In this document: piece by piece, positions 34,232 to 44,241 of the stretch
How the letters are laid out: every line of letters begins with the position of its first letter
Numbering within the stretch: position 1 is the stretch's first letter
Assembly (NCBI GenBank): GCA_029238515.1
Contig: JAQWFW010000032.1
Location: forward strand, 27,547-91,546
Reading direction: 5' to 3'
Length of the DNA: 64,000 nt
From: Flavobacteriaceae bacterium
GTDB taxonomy: Bacteria; Bacteroidota; Bacteroidia; Flavobacteriales; Flavobacteriaceae
The notes under the pieces: generated by a model
Database searches by the model: none
What the model saw: the letters and a program-made list of their open reading frames with translations, nothing else
What the model was told of the DNA's origin: nothing
Position numbers and translations under genes: made by a program

Positions 34232-36633
34232 CAATTTTGATAGGTAATCGAGAAAATCAGATTTCTACCGGGTGCGCTTATCCCAGATGCAAAAGGGCGA
34301 TACCCCTCATTAGTAATATTCTCAATAGCACCAACAAACGAAATTGTATCGCTGAATTTATATTGCGTTCTAAGATTAAACGTTAACCAAGATGGTGCAT
34401 AAGGGTTCCCATCAGCATCTTTGGCAAATAAGTGACTAGAGAGTTCATGAGATATGTCTTCATGAGAAAGACGAGCATTATAATTTACATAGCCATCAAG
34501 CGTTATTTTATTGTGTTTCCAAACAATATGTGCGTTCCCAAAAGCAGGGGCGACATGACGAACAGGCATATTTCTATCATTCGCATTTTTTTGACGGCCC
34601 TTAGTAATACTATGCTGCGAAGTAAGCTCTAACGCTTTAGAAAAGCGCACGTGTAATCCTACTTCAAAGCCATAAATCCATGCCTTTGATGTGTTTTGGA
34701 TGGCTTGTATAGTGCTTAACTCTCCATCATAAATAAGTTCTGAAACGCCATTAATGCTAAAGTCATCTCTTGTCATAGCATTATCCAGATAGGTATAGTA
34801 AGAAGAAAAGTCTAACAGTAAAGAATCATCAAAATTGAGGTTTAGTCCTAGTTCTGCACCATAAGCATGTTCTGGACTTAAACTTGGATTTGGCGCAACC
34901 ACAATACCTGGTTGAGAATCAAATACTTTGCCGACATCATCGATATTTGGAGCGCGAAAGGCCATTGTCGTATTGAATTTCCACGACAATGTTTTGCTTT
35001 GCGCCCAAGTGAGCCCAGCAGTAGCAGTCAGAGCACTTGTGTTTAAGTTTGCGTTTGTAAAAGGTAAATCATAAAATTGAGCATTTGGGGTCAAATCTGC
35101 CTTGATGGAAATCATATTGTATCGGATACCAGATTGGAAAGTCAGCTCAGTCGACGGCTTATATTTTAAACTTAAATATGATGCCAAACTTGTCCATTGT
35201 GCATTATCTGGATATCGAGATGCAATACGATCTATTATATTATTTTCAACGTTGAGAGATACTCCTTCTGAGTTCACTTTGTTATAAATATATTCTGCAC
35301 CATAGAAAAGATTCGTCTTGTCATTAATTGTTTTTTCAAAATCAAGATTGAAAGACAGTGCTTCGACGGCTTCAGTTCTTCTTTTTTGATCTACGTCATC
35401 AAATTTTCGACTTATTCGACTTTCACCAAAATGCTGATAAGCAACTGTCGATTTTATTTTATCGTAAAGATTAGATCTGCTGCTTAACTTTGTCAATTGA
35501 AAATTGGCTAAAAGCCATTGTTGTGGACCATAATTCCATTCTGCATATTTCAAAGTTTGATCAGAGTTCTGAACCACCAAGCGATCATATCTTGGAATAT
35601 CAGAAGTCGTCGCGTAATGAAGTCCAAAATCGAAGGTTAATGATTCTGAGGGTTTGAATAGAATTTTTTGAGCGGCATGAAATTGATTGAAATTTGTAAA
35701 CTTTTGAATGCGCGGATTATGGTTTGGTATCAACATATCCTGTTCATTGCGGTGGGTTACATAAAATGGGGTTAAATAATCTTGAACATCTGTTTTACCC
35801 ATCCTTAAATCCCCAAAATCAGAAAAACTCATGCTGGTGTGAAATCCCCATTTATTCAGCCCAATGTTTAATCCTATTTGAGCTGTTTTTTCGCTATTGG
35901 CTGAGGAATAACGCAAATTACTTTTGGTTGAAACTAGTGGAGATTCACTATTCGATAACTGAGGAGATGTTGTATAAAAATTCATCACACCGCCTATAGC
36001 ATCACTACCATAAATTACTGATCCTGCGCCTAAAATAACTTCGGTGGTTTGAACATTGAATGGGTTAATCGAGATGACATTCTGAACATTTCCTCCTCTA
36101 AAAATAGCATTATTGAGCCGCACACCATCAACTGTAATAAGCACTCGATTGGTAGAAAATCCTCGAATCATAGGGCTTCCACCACCCAACTGGCTTTTTT
36201 GAACAAATACACGACCACTTTGTGCCAATAGATCGGCGGAAGTTTGGGGCATAGCTTGTTGAATATCATTTGCATCTATGCTTATAATTCTTTGCGGAAC
36301 TTCTTTTTTGCTTTGTTCAAACTTTGACGCTGAGATGACTATTTCGTTTAGACTGGTTGACTTTGGGCTTAAAAAAATGGTGTCTCTTAACTTTGATTTT
36401 AATATAGATTCTCTGTGATAAGATAGATGTTGGAAGTAAATTCGTTCGAAGCTTTGAAAACGTTCAATAGATGCTATACCATCAAGATTTGAAACATTTG
36501 TTTTGGTTTTAACCAAATTAAAAACCGCAACACCAGCAATGGGTTCCGAATTTGTTTCGTCTACAACAACAACCTGTTGTGCCGATAAATTCCAAAGGAA
36601 AATACATAAAAAACAACTATAAAAATGTTTCAT
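34231..36633 (-). CDS. TonB-dependent receptor, haem/haemoglobin-type
   Basis: 800 residues. A signal peptide (about 1-18) is followed by a carboxypeptidase-regulatory-like domain (about 20-95, EPIAGVAVFNL), the plug (LLAQSGRVFVQKSQLGGGSP, MIRGFSTNRVLITVDGVRLN, SVIYGSDAIGGVMNFYT) and the barrel ending NLIFSITYQN. The plug wording is that of the TonB-hemoglobin/transferrin receptor group, so haem or haem-protein uptake is the best guess. It abuts recO upstream (36633/36634) and overlaps recX by 1 nt, so it sits inside a DNA-repair gene run. Confidence 0.92.
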   Translation of the reverse strand: MKHFYSCFLCIFLWNLSAQQVVVVDETNSEPIAGVAVFNLVKTKTNVSNLDGIASIERFQSFERIYFQHLSYHRESILKSKLRDTIFLSPKSTSLNEIVISASKFEQSKKEVPQRIISIDANDIQQAMPQTSADLLAQSGRVFVQKSQLGGGSPMIRGFSTNRVLITVDGVRLNNAIFRGGNVQNVISINPFNVQTTEVILGAGSVIYGSDAIGGVMNFYTTSPQLSNSESPLVSTKSNLRYSSANSEKTAQIGLNIGLNKWGFHTSMSFSDFGDLRMGKTDVQDYLTPFYVTHRNEQDMLIPNHNPRIQKFTNFNQFHAAQKILFKPSESLTFDFGLHYATTSDIPRYDRLVVQNSDQTLKYAEWNYGPQQWLLANFQLTKLSSRSNLYDKIKSTVAYQHFGESRISRKFDDVDQKRRTEAVEALSFNLDFEKTINDKTNLFYGAEYIYNKVNSEGVSLNVENNIIDRIASRYPDNAQWTSLASYLSLKYKPSTELTFQSGIRYNMISIKADLTPNAQFYDLPFTNANLNTSALTATAGLTWAQSKTLSWKFNTTMAFRAPNIDDVGKVFDSQPGIVVAPNPSLSPEHAYGAELGLNLNFDDSLLLDFSSYYTYLDNAMTRDDFSINGVSELIYDGELSTIQAIQNTSKAWIYGFEVGLHVRFSKALELTSQHSITKGRQKNANDRNMPVRHVAPAFGNAHIVWKHNKITLDGYVNYNARLSHEDISHELSSHLFAKDADGNPYAPSWLTFNLRTQYKFSDTISFVGAIENITNEGYRPFASGISAPGRNLIFSITYQN

Positions 36634-37353
36634 TTAATTAAATACCTGGTTCAGAATAGCAAGAGACTTTGGAGATTTGAATCCTTGCAAATGTAATTTA
36701 AAATACAACAATATCATATTCAACAATTCTTGCTTTTGAATCGAGTTCATTGGTTTGTCTTTTAACTTATCAAATTTCGTACCCAAGATGGTGTTGAACA
36801 AAATTAATTTTTCTCCAGAAACACAATACCGCCCATTATTTGTGCTTTGATATTTTCCTTCTTCCAAATTAAAATAAGAAAAATTATCGGTGGTAATTTC
36901 CGGGTAAAATCCGATGTATTTCGATAGCCCAATTAGAAATTTATGATGAAAAATACTGCTATGTTCTACTGTATCAAACCACAAAAATGTGGTTTCTATG
37001 TATGAAAAAAGTGCTGGATTAGCTTCTTCTTCTCTTAAAATCATACTTAATATTTCGGCTAAAAAAATCACAACTGTAGACTTTAGTATCGCTGTGTGTA
37101 ATGATCGAAAAGAGTGGAGTAAACGAATATTTTTAAAGTAATGTAGGTCTCTGTTGTTCTTGTAATCTACTTCAATTTCAAGCATAGAAAGAGGTTGGAA
37201 ATAAGCGGGTTTAAGCTTGCTTTTTTTTGAGGAAAATGCATTTTTGACCATAAAGCTGACAACTCCTTTGGACTCCGTATAGCACTTAACAATAAGATCA
37301 TTGTCTTTATATTTTAGTTTTGAAAGTACTATTGCTTTTGTAGAGACAATCAT
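36634..37353 (-). CDS. recO: DNA repair protein RecO
   Basis: 239 residues. RecO anneals strands and loads RecA on SSB-coated DNA with RecR. The N-terminal OB-fold is typical: MIVSTKAIVLSKLKYKDNDL, then YTESKGVVSFMVKNAF. The C-terminal helical domain is present, without the zinc cysteines seen in some homologues. The start overlaps the porZ stop by 1 nt (TAATG), and the pairing porZ-recO is common in flavobacteria. Confidence 0.95.
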   Translation of the reverse strand: MIVSTKAIVLSKLKYKDNDLIVKCYTESKGVVSFMVKNAFSSKKSKLKPAYFQPLSMLEIEVDYKNNRDLHYFKNIRLLHSFRSLHTAILKSTVVIFLAEILSMILREEEANPALFSYIETTFLWFDTVEHSSIFHHKFLIGLSKYIGFYPEITTDNFSYFNLEEGKYQSTNNGRYCVSGEKLILFNTILGTKFDKLKDKPMNSIQKQELLNMILLYFKLHLQGFKSPKSLAILNQVFN

Positions 37354-39755
37354 TAGCGAACGAGCATGATTTTTAGAACTTTTGTTTCCAAATTATCTAA
37401 ATCTGAAATCAACACAACATAAACTCCAGAAGCAACTGTATTGTTGGCTAAGTTTTTACCATTCCAATAGGCCGTTCCGCCATCAATTTCTAAGTTATAT
37501 CCTTTGAAGCGCAAATTCGTATTGGACTGGGCTTCGGCGACTAAATTCCCTGTGACATCTGTAATTTTAACATTAACATTCTCACTTAGGTTTTTAATCT
37601 TTACTTTATCAATGGCCAAATTAAATCCTGGACGGACTGGATTTGGATATACAAACGCATCTTCCAAAGAATCGGAAGGGCTAGAGCCCCCTGCTTTAAA
37701 AGAAACTAATCCTCTTGAAGTGCCAAAATATATGGTGCCGTCATTTTCATTTTGAGTCATCGTCGTTACGCTATTGGAAGGTAATGGAGAATTATTTTTG
37801 GTGAAGTGATAAATCGTTTTTTGACCATCAGCACTTAAATAAAAAACACCGGCATCTACTGTAGAGATCCATTTGTTATTAGACCCATCAACAATTATTT
37901 TTGTGATGAATTGGAGTTCCAAAAGTTCTTTTGGCAATCCATCTTCCGAAATAATAATGGGTTCGGTGCTGATAACTTCTTCTGTAAAGAAATTAGCAGT
38001 ATTATACAAAATTCGTAATCCTTTATAGGTCCCAATCCAAAGTACATCATTATTGTCTAAGGCAAGTGCTTTTATGTGGTTTATAGGTAGGTTTGCTGTT
38101 CCTTCTCCTTTAATTTGTCGAAGTAAATTTCCGTTTTCATTAAATCCAATGACACCATTCTGATAACTCCCAATCCATTTGGTCCCATCAGGGCCAATAA
38201 TTAACGCGCCAAAACCATTTTCGTCGGCAAGATAATCTTCAATAAGTGAACTAAAACTATAGGTTTGCCACTGATTTGTGGTCGGATTGTATTTTTTTAA
38301 AGGTTCTTCATTTTTACACGTCAAACTCCAAAGATTAGCTTGTTCATCAAACTTTAGCCCTGATACACGAATGCTTCTGTAGTTTGGAATACTTGGTACA
38401 AATAACGACTGTAAAGCACTATTGGTATCATCAAAAAACTCCATAGGATTATCCTTTTGAAAATTCAATATACCGTTATGGAATGAGCTTATAAAAATTT
38501 GATTAGAATTAATAGGATTAATGGCGACCACATTCAGATTATGAACTGGTTTTTGGATTGCATCTTGAATACTATCATAAGTAATGTTGTGCCATTTTTC
38601 GTCCTCAAAATAACTAAATCCATGTTTTTTTAATGGATGAGGATTAAAATTTTGATCATAATCCCCAAAAGTAACCCATAGATTACCATATCCATATTTT
38701 AGCATAAATGGAGTATTCCTAAGGGGGCCGTCAGGATGGATTTCTTCATAAGCATTGGGCATATTTACGTAAGATTTTAAAATACCAAAATCTTCTGTTC
38801 CGATATATATAGTTTCATCAACGAATTGTGCGGTAGTAAAATTCGTATCAAATTGTGCTGACCCCGTAAAAGTATCCATAAGACTTAGGTCGGATTCGTA
38901 TCGGTACACATTGTCTTTTGTGGCTACTATTAAATGATCATCATTTGATTTTAAATCGACCACTGATTCTGAAAAATTTAAAGACGGCAGTAAGTTTGAG
39001 CCCACAACTTCGTACAATTTATTATCAGATTTGATTGTATAGAGGTTGTTTTCAACAAAATTTATTAATAAAAAATTACCTAAAGAGTGTGTATCCCAAA
39101 ACTGGAAGTCAATTAAATTTGGGTTGTCTAAATCCGCCTTTTTTAATCCTGCGTTGGTCGCAGCATAAAGTTCATTATTAAAAACAACCGTTTGCTGTAC
39201 TTGTACTTGGGTGCCATTGGTTCCTATGTAGTATGTGTCTCCAAACTCTAGTGCTTCTAAATTGTAAACTGATATACCATAGTTGGTGCTAATATAAACA
39301 AGATTGTTGTGTTCATAAAAATGATTTATCCGTCTATTCTCTGGAGATATGGTGGTTTTATTTAAAATATCCACAACTTTTAAAACAGATTTTGTTGTTA
39401 AATTATATACCTCCACAAGCCCTGTGCCATAGCCAATAATTAAAAGATTACTGTTGTTGCTGTAGTGAATCGATGTAATGTACTCGCCTGAAAGTCCCTC
39501 AATGGTTGTTATAGTTTCAAGTTCATTCGTCAAAAAATCATATGTAAATATTACATTTTCACTGGCAGCATAAATTTTTCCATCTCCTTTCGCTATAGAT
39601 TTAATATTATTGTACGAAAAATGGCCTTGCCAGTCATCTGTATTGAACTGTTGACCAAGCATTGCTGTGATGCAGCAAAAAAACAGTAAAAGAGTAAAAA
39701 ACGCTTTCTTCAAAAGTGTAAAGATTTTATCAAATATATTTATATCTAACGACAA
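37353..39755 (-). CDS. porZ: T9SS-associated protein PorZ
   Basis: 800 residues. A signal peptide (about 17-34) is followed by two beta-propellers made of two-component-regulator-type repeats, e.g. GPDGTKWIGSYQNGVIGFNE and ALDNNDVLWIGTYKGLRILY. The C-terminal domain begins YPNPVRPGFNLAI and ends KVLKIMLVR, a T9SS sorting-type domain. PorZ of Porphyromonas is a cell-surface part of the sortase complex that supplies anionic LPS for anchoring cargo. Position next to recO supports the name. No kinase or response-regulator domain is present. Confidence 0.88.
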   Translation of the reverse strand: MSLDINIFDKIFTLLKKAFFTLLLFFCCITAMLGQQFNTDDWQGHFSYNNIKSIAKGDGKIYAASENVIFTYDFLTNELETITTIEGLSGEYITSIHYSNNSNLLIIGYGTGLVEVYNLTTKSVLKVVDILNKTTISPENRRINHFYEHNNLVYISTNYGISVYNLEALEFGDTYYIGTNGTQVQVQQTVVFNNELYAATNAGLKKADLDNPNLIDFQFWDTHSLGNFLLINFVENNLYTIKSDNKLYEVVGSNLLPSLNFSESVVDLKSNDDHLIVATKDNVYRYESDLSLMDTFTGSAQFDTNFTTAQFVDETIYIGTEDFGILKSYVNMPNAYEEIHPDGPLRNTPFMLKYGYGNLWVTFGDYDQNFNPHPLKKHGFSYFEDEKWHNITYDSIQDAIQKPVHNLNVVAINPINSNQIFISSFHNGILNFQKDNPMEFFDDTNSALQSLFVPSIPNYRSIRVSGLKFDEQANLWSLTCKNEEPLKKYNPTTNQWQTYSFSSLIEDYLADENGFGALIIGPDGTKWIGSYQNGVIGFNENGNLLRQIKGEGTANLPINHIKALALDNNDVLWIGTYKGLRILYNTANFFTEEVISTEPIIISEDGLPKELLELQFITKIIVDGSNNKWISTVDAGVFYLSADGQKTIYHFTKNNSPLPSNSVTTMTQNENDGTIYFGTSRGLVSFKAGGSSPSDSLEDAFVYPNPVRPGFNLAIDKVKIKNLSENVNVKITDVTGNLVAEAQSNTNLRFKGYNLEIDGGTAYWNGKNLANNTVASGVYVVLISDLDNLETKVLKIMLVR

Positions 39756-39780
39756 AACACGGTATTATTATACATAAACA

Positions 39781-39827
39781 AAAAAAGCTTATACTTGTAT
39801 GTAGAAGCTTTTTTTTCTTTGTAAGAA
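39781..39827 (-). terminator. Rho-independent terminator after gdhA
   Basis: On the minus strand AAAAAAGCTT is followed by a 14-nt loop and AAGCTTTTTTTG. The stem is ten pairs, mostly A-T. It lies 7 nt after the gdhA stop and upstream of porZ. Confidence 0.7.
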
Positions 39828-39833
39828 AAGAAC

Positions 39834-41180
39834 TTAAACAACACCTTGGGCAAGCATCGCATCGGCCACTTTTACAAAGCCCGCAATATTGGCTCCTTTA
39901 ACATAGTCTATATAACCTGTTTTTTCATCTTTACCGTACTTAATGCATTTGTCATGAATATTACCCATGATGTCTTTAAGTTTGTCATCGACTTCTTTTC
40001 GAGTCCAATTGTAACGTAACGAATTTTGTGTCATTTCTAATCCAGAAGTTGCAACCCCACCGGCATTAGATGCTTTTCCTGGTGCAAATAGAATTTTTGC
40101 CTTTTGGAATAAAGCAATGGCCTCTTTGGTCGATGGCATATTTGCACCTTCACTAACACAAATACACCCATTGTTCAGTAATATTTTGGCGTCATTTTCA
40201 TTGAGTTCGTTTTGAGTTGCACACGGTAAAGCTATTGCGCATGGTTCGCTCCAAGGAGTTTTTTTAGGGAAAAACTTTGCGTTAGGATAAGCATCAACAT
40301 AAGCGCTAATACGCCCTCGTTTGTTGTTTTTTAAATCCATCACAAAAGCTAATTTCTGCTCATCAATACCATCTTTATCTAGTATGTATCCAGATGAATC
40401 TGAAAGTGTAATGACTTTTCCTCCTAACTGAGTGACTTTTTCTGTGGCAAATTGTGCTACATTTCCAGATCCTGAGATCGTAACGGTTTTCCCTTTTATA
40501 TCATCTCCTTTAGTTTGCAACATTTTTTGTGCAAAATAGACTGTTCCGTACCCTGTCGCTTCAGGACGAATAAGCGACCCTCCCCATGTTACTCCTTTGC
40601 CTGTGAGGACGCCTGTAAATTCATTTTTTAATTTTTTATACATCCCAAACAAAAATCCAATTTCTCGTCCTCCGACTCCAATATCTCCTGCTGGAATGTC
40701 GGTATTTGGTCCAATATGACGAAATAATTCGCTCATAAAAGCGTGACAAAAACGCATAATTTCATTGTCGCTTTTCCCTTTAGGATCAAAGTCACTACCG
40801 CCTTTCCCACCGCCCATTGGAAGGGTGGTCAAGCTGTTTTTAAACACTTGTTCAAAGGCCAAAAATTTTAAAATACTCATATTGACCGAAGGGTGAAAAC
40901 GTAATCCCCCTTTGTATGGGCCAATGGCCGAGTTCATTTGTATACGGTAACCTCTATTGACTTGTATTTCTCCCGAATCGTCTACCCAATTGACTCTAAA
41001 CATAACTGCGCGTTCAGGTTCTACCATACGCAAAAGAATATTTTTGCCATGATAAATGTCGTGTTGTACAATGTAGGGGATGACTGTTTCTGCAACTTCT
41101 TCAACGGCTTGCAAAAACTCAGGTTCTAGACTGTTTCTTTGGCGTACCAAATCTAAAAATCCTTCAATTTTGTGTTTCAT
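39834..41180 (-). CDS. gdhA: NADP-type hexameric glutamate dehydrogenase
   Basis: 448 residues, the same length class as E. coli GdhA. It interconverts 2-oxoglutarate plus ammonium and glutamate. The active site is intact: GPYKGGLRFH at 88-97 and PMGGGKGGSDFDPKGKS with catalytic Lys126. The nucleotide-binding glycine motif is in VTISGSGNVAQFATEKV. Coenzyme choice (NADPH) is inferred from the family. It is a single-gene unit with its own terminator and a possible promoter at 41222-41229. Confidence 0.96.
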   Translation of the reverse strand: MKHKIEGFLDLVRQRNSLEPEFLQAVEEVAETVIPYIVQHDIYHGKNILLRMVEPERAVMFRVNWVDDSGEIQVNRGYRIQMNSAIGPYKGGLRFHPSVNMSILKFLAFEQVFKNSLTTLPMGGGKGGSDFDPKGKSDNEIMRFCHAFMSELFRHIGPNTDIPAGDIGVGGREIGFLFGMYKKLKNEFTGVLTGKGVTWGGSLIRPEATGYGTVYFAQKMLQTKGDDIKGKTVTISGSGNVAQFATEKVTQLGGKVITLSDSSGYILDKDGIDEQKLAFVMDLKNNKRGRISAYVDAYPNAKFFPKKTPWSEPCAIALPCATQNELNENDAKILLNNGCICVSEGANMPSTKEAIALFQKAKILFAPGKASNAGGVATSGLEMTQNSLRYNWTRKEVDDKLKDIMGNIHDKCIKYGKDEKTGYIDYVKGANIAGFVKVADAMLAQGVV

Positions 41181-41221
41181 TTAATTTAATTTTAAGGGCA
41201 TTATTATAATTATTTATAGTA

Positions 41222-41229
41222 CAAATATA
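41222..41229 (-). promoter_or_regulatory. -7 box (TATATTTG) upstream of gdhA
   Basis: Minus-strand TATATTTG about 41 nt before the gdhA ATG, in the 135-nt AT-rich gap after the metB-like gene. No clear -33 TTG. Confidence 0.4.
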
Positions 41230-41315
41230 TAATATCTTAAAAAATAAATTGATATTTTTTTAAATTCGTAATTAACGCCTCAAATTAAGCGCTAATATTG
41301 CGAATTATTTAAAAA

Positions 41316-42458
41316 TTAGCCGTTTAGCGCTTGATCTAAATCTTCAATAAGGTCCTGCTGATCTTCAATTCCAACGCTCAACCGAATTAATGAGTCAACC
41401 ACTCCTGTTTTTTCTCGTTCCTCTTTTGGGATACTGGCATGAGTCATGCTCGCTGGATGTCCCGCCAAAGACTCTACACCGCCTAAAGATTCTGCAAGTG
41501 TAAACACTTTTAGTCGTTCTACAACTTTTATAGCTTCTTCGAAATTATTTCCTTTTGTTGTAAAGGATAACATTCCTCCAAAATCATGCATTTGTTCTAC
41601 CGCAGTTTGATGGTTGGGGTGAGTGGGTAGTCCTGGCCAATATACATGTTCTACTTTTGGGTGTTGCTGTAAAAATTTGGCAACGGCTCGCCCATTTTCA
41701 CAGTGACGCTGCATACGTACATGAAGTGTTTTGATGCCTCGCAACACCAAAAAACTATCTTGTGGTCCACATACAGCCCCACTTGCGTTTTGAACAAAAT
41801 ACAGTTGTTCTGCAAGGTCTTTGTCTTTAACAGCCAAAGCTCCCATAACAACATCACTATGACCACCAAGATATTTTGTGGCTGAATGCATCACAATATC
41901 AGCACCTAAATCTAAAGGTTGTTGAAGATAAGGTGTGGCAAAAGTATTGTCCACAGCCAAAAGAATATTATGCTTTTTGGATATTTTAGAGACCGCTTTA
42001 ATGTCGATAATATTCAGCATTGGATTGGTTGGCGTTTCTACCCAAATGAGTTTTGTTTTTGGATTAATGTGCTGCTCAATTTTATCGGCATTCTCCATCC
42101 CAACAAAATGAAATTTGATTTGAAATTTCTCAAAAACTTTTGTAAATAAACGATATGTACCGCCATACAAGTCGTTGGTTGAAATGACTTCATCGCCAGG
42201 GTTCAAAAGTTTAATAATAGCATCGATAGCAGCCAACCCAGAACCAAAAGCCAGTCCATAGTTTCCATTTTCTATACTTGCAAAGGATTGTTCTAGGGCA
42301 TGGCGAGTAGGGTTGTGCGTTCGAGAATATTCGTACCCTTTGTGCCCCCCTGGCGTGGTTTGTGCATAAGTAGATGTTTGATAGATTGGCGGCATAACTG
42401 AGCCGAAAGCTTTATCTGGTGATTGACCACCGTGAATGGTTTTTGTGTTAAATTTCAT
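41316..42458 (-). CDS. metB: Cystathionine gamma-synthase-type PLP enzyme
   Basis: 380 residues. Cys/Met metabolism PLP enzyme. PLP Lys195 is in HSATKYLGGHSD; EYSRTHNPTRHALEQ near 43, NDLYGGTYRLF near 95 and SLGGVESLAGHPASMTHA near 340 are the conserved substrate and PLP contacts. Cystathionine gamma-synthase (O-acylhomoserine plus cysteine) is the usual call for this subfamily. Cystathionine gamma-lyase activity is equally possible from sequence. It starts 20 nt after the DinB stop, so the two may be co-transcribed. Confidence 0.88.
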   Translation of the reverse strand: MKFNTKTIHGGQSPDKAFGSVMPPIYQTSTYAQTTPGGHKGYEYSRTHNPTRHALEQSFASIENGNYGLAFGSGLAAIDAIIKLLNPGDEVISTNDLYGGTYRLFTKVFEKFQIKFHFVGMENADKIEQHINPKTKLIWVETPTNPMLNIIDIKAVSKISKKHNILLAVDNTFATPYLQQPLDLGADIVMHSATKYLGGHSDVVMGALAVKDKDLAEQLYFVQNASGAVCGPQDSFLVLRGIKTLHVRMQRHCENGRAVAKFLQQHPKVEHVYWPGLPTHPNHQTAVEQMHDFGGMLSFTTKGNNFEEAIKVVERLKVFTLAESLGGVESLAGHPASMTHASIPKEEREKTGVVDSLIRLSVGIEDQQDLIEDLDQALNG

Positions 42459-42478
42459 TATTTAAATTATTGGAGTTG

Positions 42479-42940
42479 TTAGGAGATAATAGAGTTTTTC
42501 ATAGCTAGAATATAGCCCAAATGAATCCCTTCATGAAAATTATTAAATTCAATGGCTTCCTCAACACAAGTAAGCGTGCTCTTTGTTGAAACCGTGTACT
42601 GATTATAGGTTTTAAAAGTCCCTGAGTTATAATCTTTTTGTGTTTGTTCAATCGTCGAAAACAGTAGTGTTTTCAGGTGATTAACCTCTTGTTGAGTAAC
42701 ATCATGTTCCGTTTTGGTGCCTTTTCTGTAAGCGTCTACCAAATCAGCATCAATAAGCATTGGAACATCAGATAGTTTATATACCAACAATTGTTGGGTT
42801 ACAACCACATGAGCAATATTCCAGTATATAGAATTTCGGTATCCTTTAGGTACCTCATTAAGCTGATCTAAAGAAAAATCGGTTAAAAATTTTAACAGTA
42901 TTGCTCTGTTTTTCAAGGCAATATCAAAACTACAATTCAT
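42479..42940 (-). CDS. DinB family protein
   Basis: 153 residues, a four-helix DinB/YfiT-type bundle. The metal triad can be placed: His44 (WNIAHVVVTQQ), His136 and His140 (NNFHEGIHLGYI). Proteins of this fold include bacillithiol- and mycothiol-dependent transferases. Bacteroidota make bacillithiol in some lineages, so such a role is possible but not shown. It is divergent from the ArsC-like gene across a 68-nt gap. Confidence 0.88.
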   Translation of the reverse strand: MNCSFDIALKNRAILLKFLTDFSLDQLNEVPKGYRNSIYWNIAHVVVTQQLLVYKLSDVPMLIDADLVDAYRKGTKTEHDVTQQEVNHLKTLLFSTIEQTQKDYNSGTFKTYNQYTVSTKSTLTCVEEAIEFNNFHEGIHLGYILAMKNSIIS

Positions 42941-43008
42941 AATTAAATTAAATACGTCAAATGTTATTTAAGAAATGATTTTCTTTGTAAAAGTAATGAA
43001 ACAATCGC

Positions 43009-43365
43009 ATGAAAAAAATCTATTACCTCAAAAGTTGCACTACATGTTTGCGCATCATCAAATCATTAGAACTTTCAGATGATTTTGAGTTACAAGACCT
43101 CAAAGAAAACCCTCTGTCCTCAACAGATTTGACACATCTAAAAACATTGGCGGGAAGTTACGAAGCTCTGTTTAGTCGACGTGCAAAACTTTACAAAGAA
43201 ATGGGGTTGAAAAATGAATCTCTGGAGGAACGTGACTACAAACGTTACATTCTTGATCATTATACATTTTTGAAACGTCCGGTCTTGGTGGTAGAACAAC
43301 AAATTTTTATAGGGAATAACCCTAAAACTATTGCAGCCGCAAAACTAGCCCTTCCACATGAATAG
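43009..43365 (+). CDS. ArsC/Spx family thioredoxin-fold protein
   Basis: 118 residues. The ArsC/Spx/YffB fold with a redox-active Cys10-Thr-Thr-Cys13 near the N-terminus (YYLKSCTTCLRI) and the later LKRPVLVVEQQIFIGNNP strand. The CxxC favours a Spx/MgsR-like or reductase group over glutaredoxin-dependent arsenate reductases, which have a single cysteine here. No ars operon is nearby, so arsenate reduction is not supported. Its last 8 nt overlap the EamA transporter start. Confidence 0.88.
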   Translation: MKKIYYLKSCTTCLRIIKSLELSDDFELQDLKENPLSSTDLTHLKTLAGSYEALFSRRAKLYKEMGLKNESLEERDYKRYILDHYTFLKRPVLVVEQQIFIGNNPKTIAAAKLALPHE

Positions 43366-44236
43366 CCGAACCACTGCGCTTGTAGCTCTAATTTTGGTGC
43401 AATTATTTTACGGTGTCACCTTCACTTTTGCAAACGATGTTATTGTTGGTGGATATATCATGCCGTTTGGGTTTATTCTTTTAAGAGTTATGTGTGCTGC
43501 TGTTCTGTTTTGGTTATTTGGATTTGTTGTCCCAAGTAAAAAAATTGATCGTAACGATTTCCCAAAATTAATCGCTGCGGCCTTTTTTGGAGTCGCTCTA
43601 AATATGTTGGCCTTTTTCAAAGGACTTCAATACACCACGCCTATCAATGGCTCTGTGATTATGATTACGGTGCCCATAATCGTACTTATTTTATCTGCAA
43701 TTATATTAAAAGAACGCATTACAGGGTCAAAAGTATTTGGCATTGGGCTAGGGCTTTCAGGGGCTTTAGTGCTTAGTTTGTATGGCCAATCTTCATCAAA
43801 TGGAGAGGATATTTTATTGGGTAATTTCTTAATTTTTATCAATGCTGCATCTTATAGTTATTATCTGATTTTGATAAAGAAACTGACCGCCAAATATCAT
43901 CCCTATGATTTTATCAAATGGTTGTTTTTGTTTGGTTCTATCATGGTTTTACCATTTGGATACAACGAACTCAGCGTTGTAGACTGGGGGGATTTCCCTG
44001 TCTACATTTGGTTCTCAATAGGATTTGTGATTGTTTTTGCGACTTTTGGCACTTATTTGCTCAACCCTATGGCACTAAGAACCCTGAAAGCCACAACGGT
44101 AAGTACATTCTTGTACCTTCAACCTATTTTTGCTGGACTTTTTGCTATCATTATGGGGGGCGATCAGTTAGACTTGGTTAAAGGATTGGCGACATTGTTA
44201 ATTTTTATTGGCGTATATTTAGTCACCAAAAAATAA
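43358..44236 (+). CDS. EamA-family (DMT) transporter
   Basis: 292 residues, ten predicted helices as two EamA repeats of five. Typical features are FKGLQYTTPINGSVIMITVP at the end of the first repeat and TLKATTVSTFLYLQPIFAGL in the second. Such inner-membrane carriers export amino acids or other small metabolites; the substrate is unknown. Its start overlaps the ArsC-like gene, and the next gene begins 5 nt after its stop, so the three form one unit. Confidence 0.92.
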   Translation: MNSRTTALVALILVQLFYGVTFTFANDVIVGGYIMPFGFILLRVMCAAVLFWLFGFVVPSKKIDRNDFPKLIAAAFFGVALNMLAFFKGLQYTTPINGSVIMITVPIIVLILSAIILKERITGSKVFGIGLGLSGALVLSLYGQSSSNGEDILLGNFLIFINAASYSYYLILIKKLTAKYHPYDFIKWLFLFGSIMVLPFGYNELSVVDWGDFPVYIWFSIGFVIVFATFGTYLLNPMALRTLKATTVSTFLYLQPIFAGLFAIIMGGDQLDLVKGLATLLIFIGVYLVTKK

Positions 44237-44241
44237 TCTTT

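Noticed and set aside
37353..39755. Two-component regulator (hybrid kinase) because of its propeller repeats
   Set aside because: There is no membrane helix followed by kinase or receiver domains; the C-terminus is a T9SS-type domain and the neighbour is recO, which fits PorZ.
43009..43365. Arsenate reductase
   Set aside because: The fold is ArsC-like, but it has a CxxC and no other arsenic genes are near; only the family name is supported.
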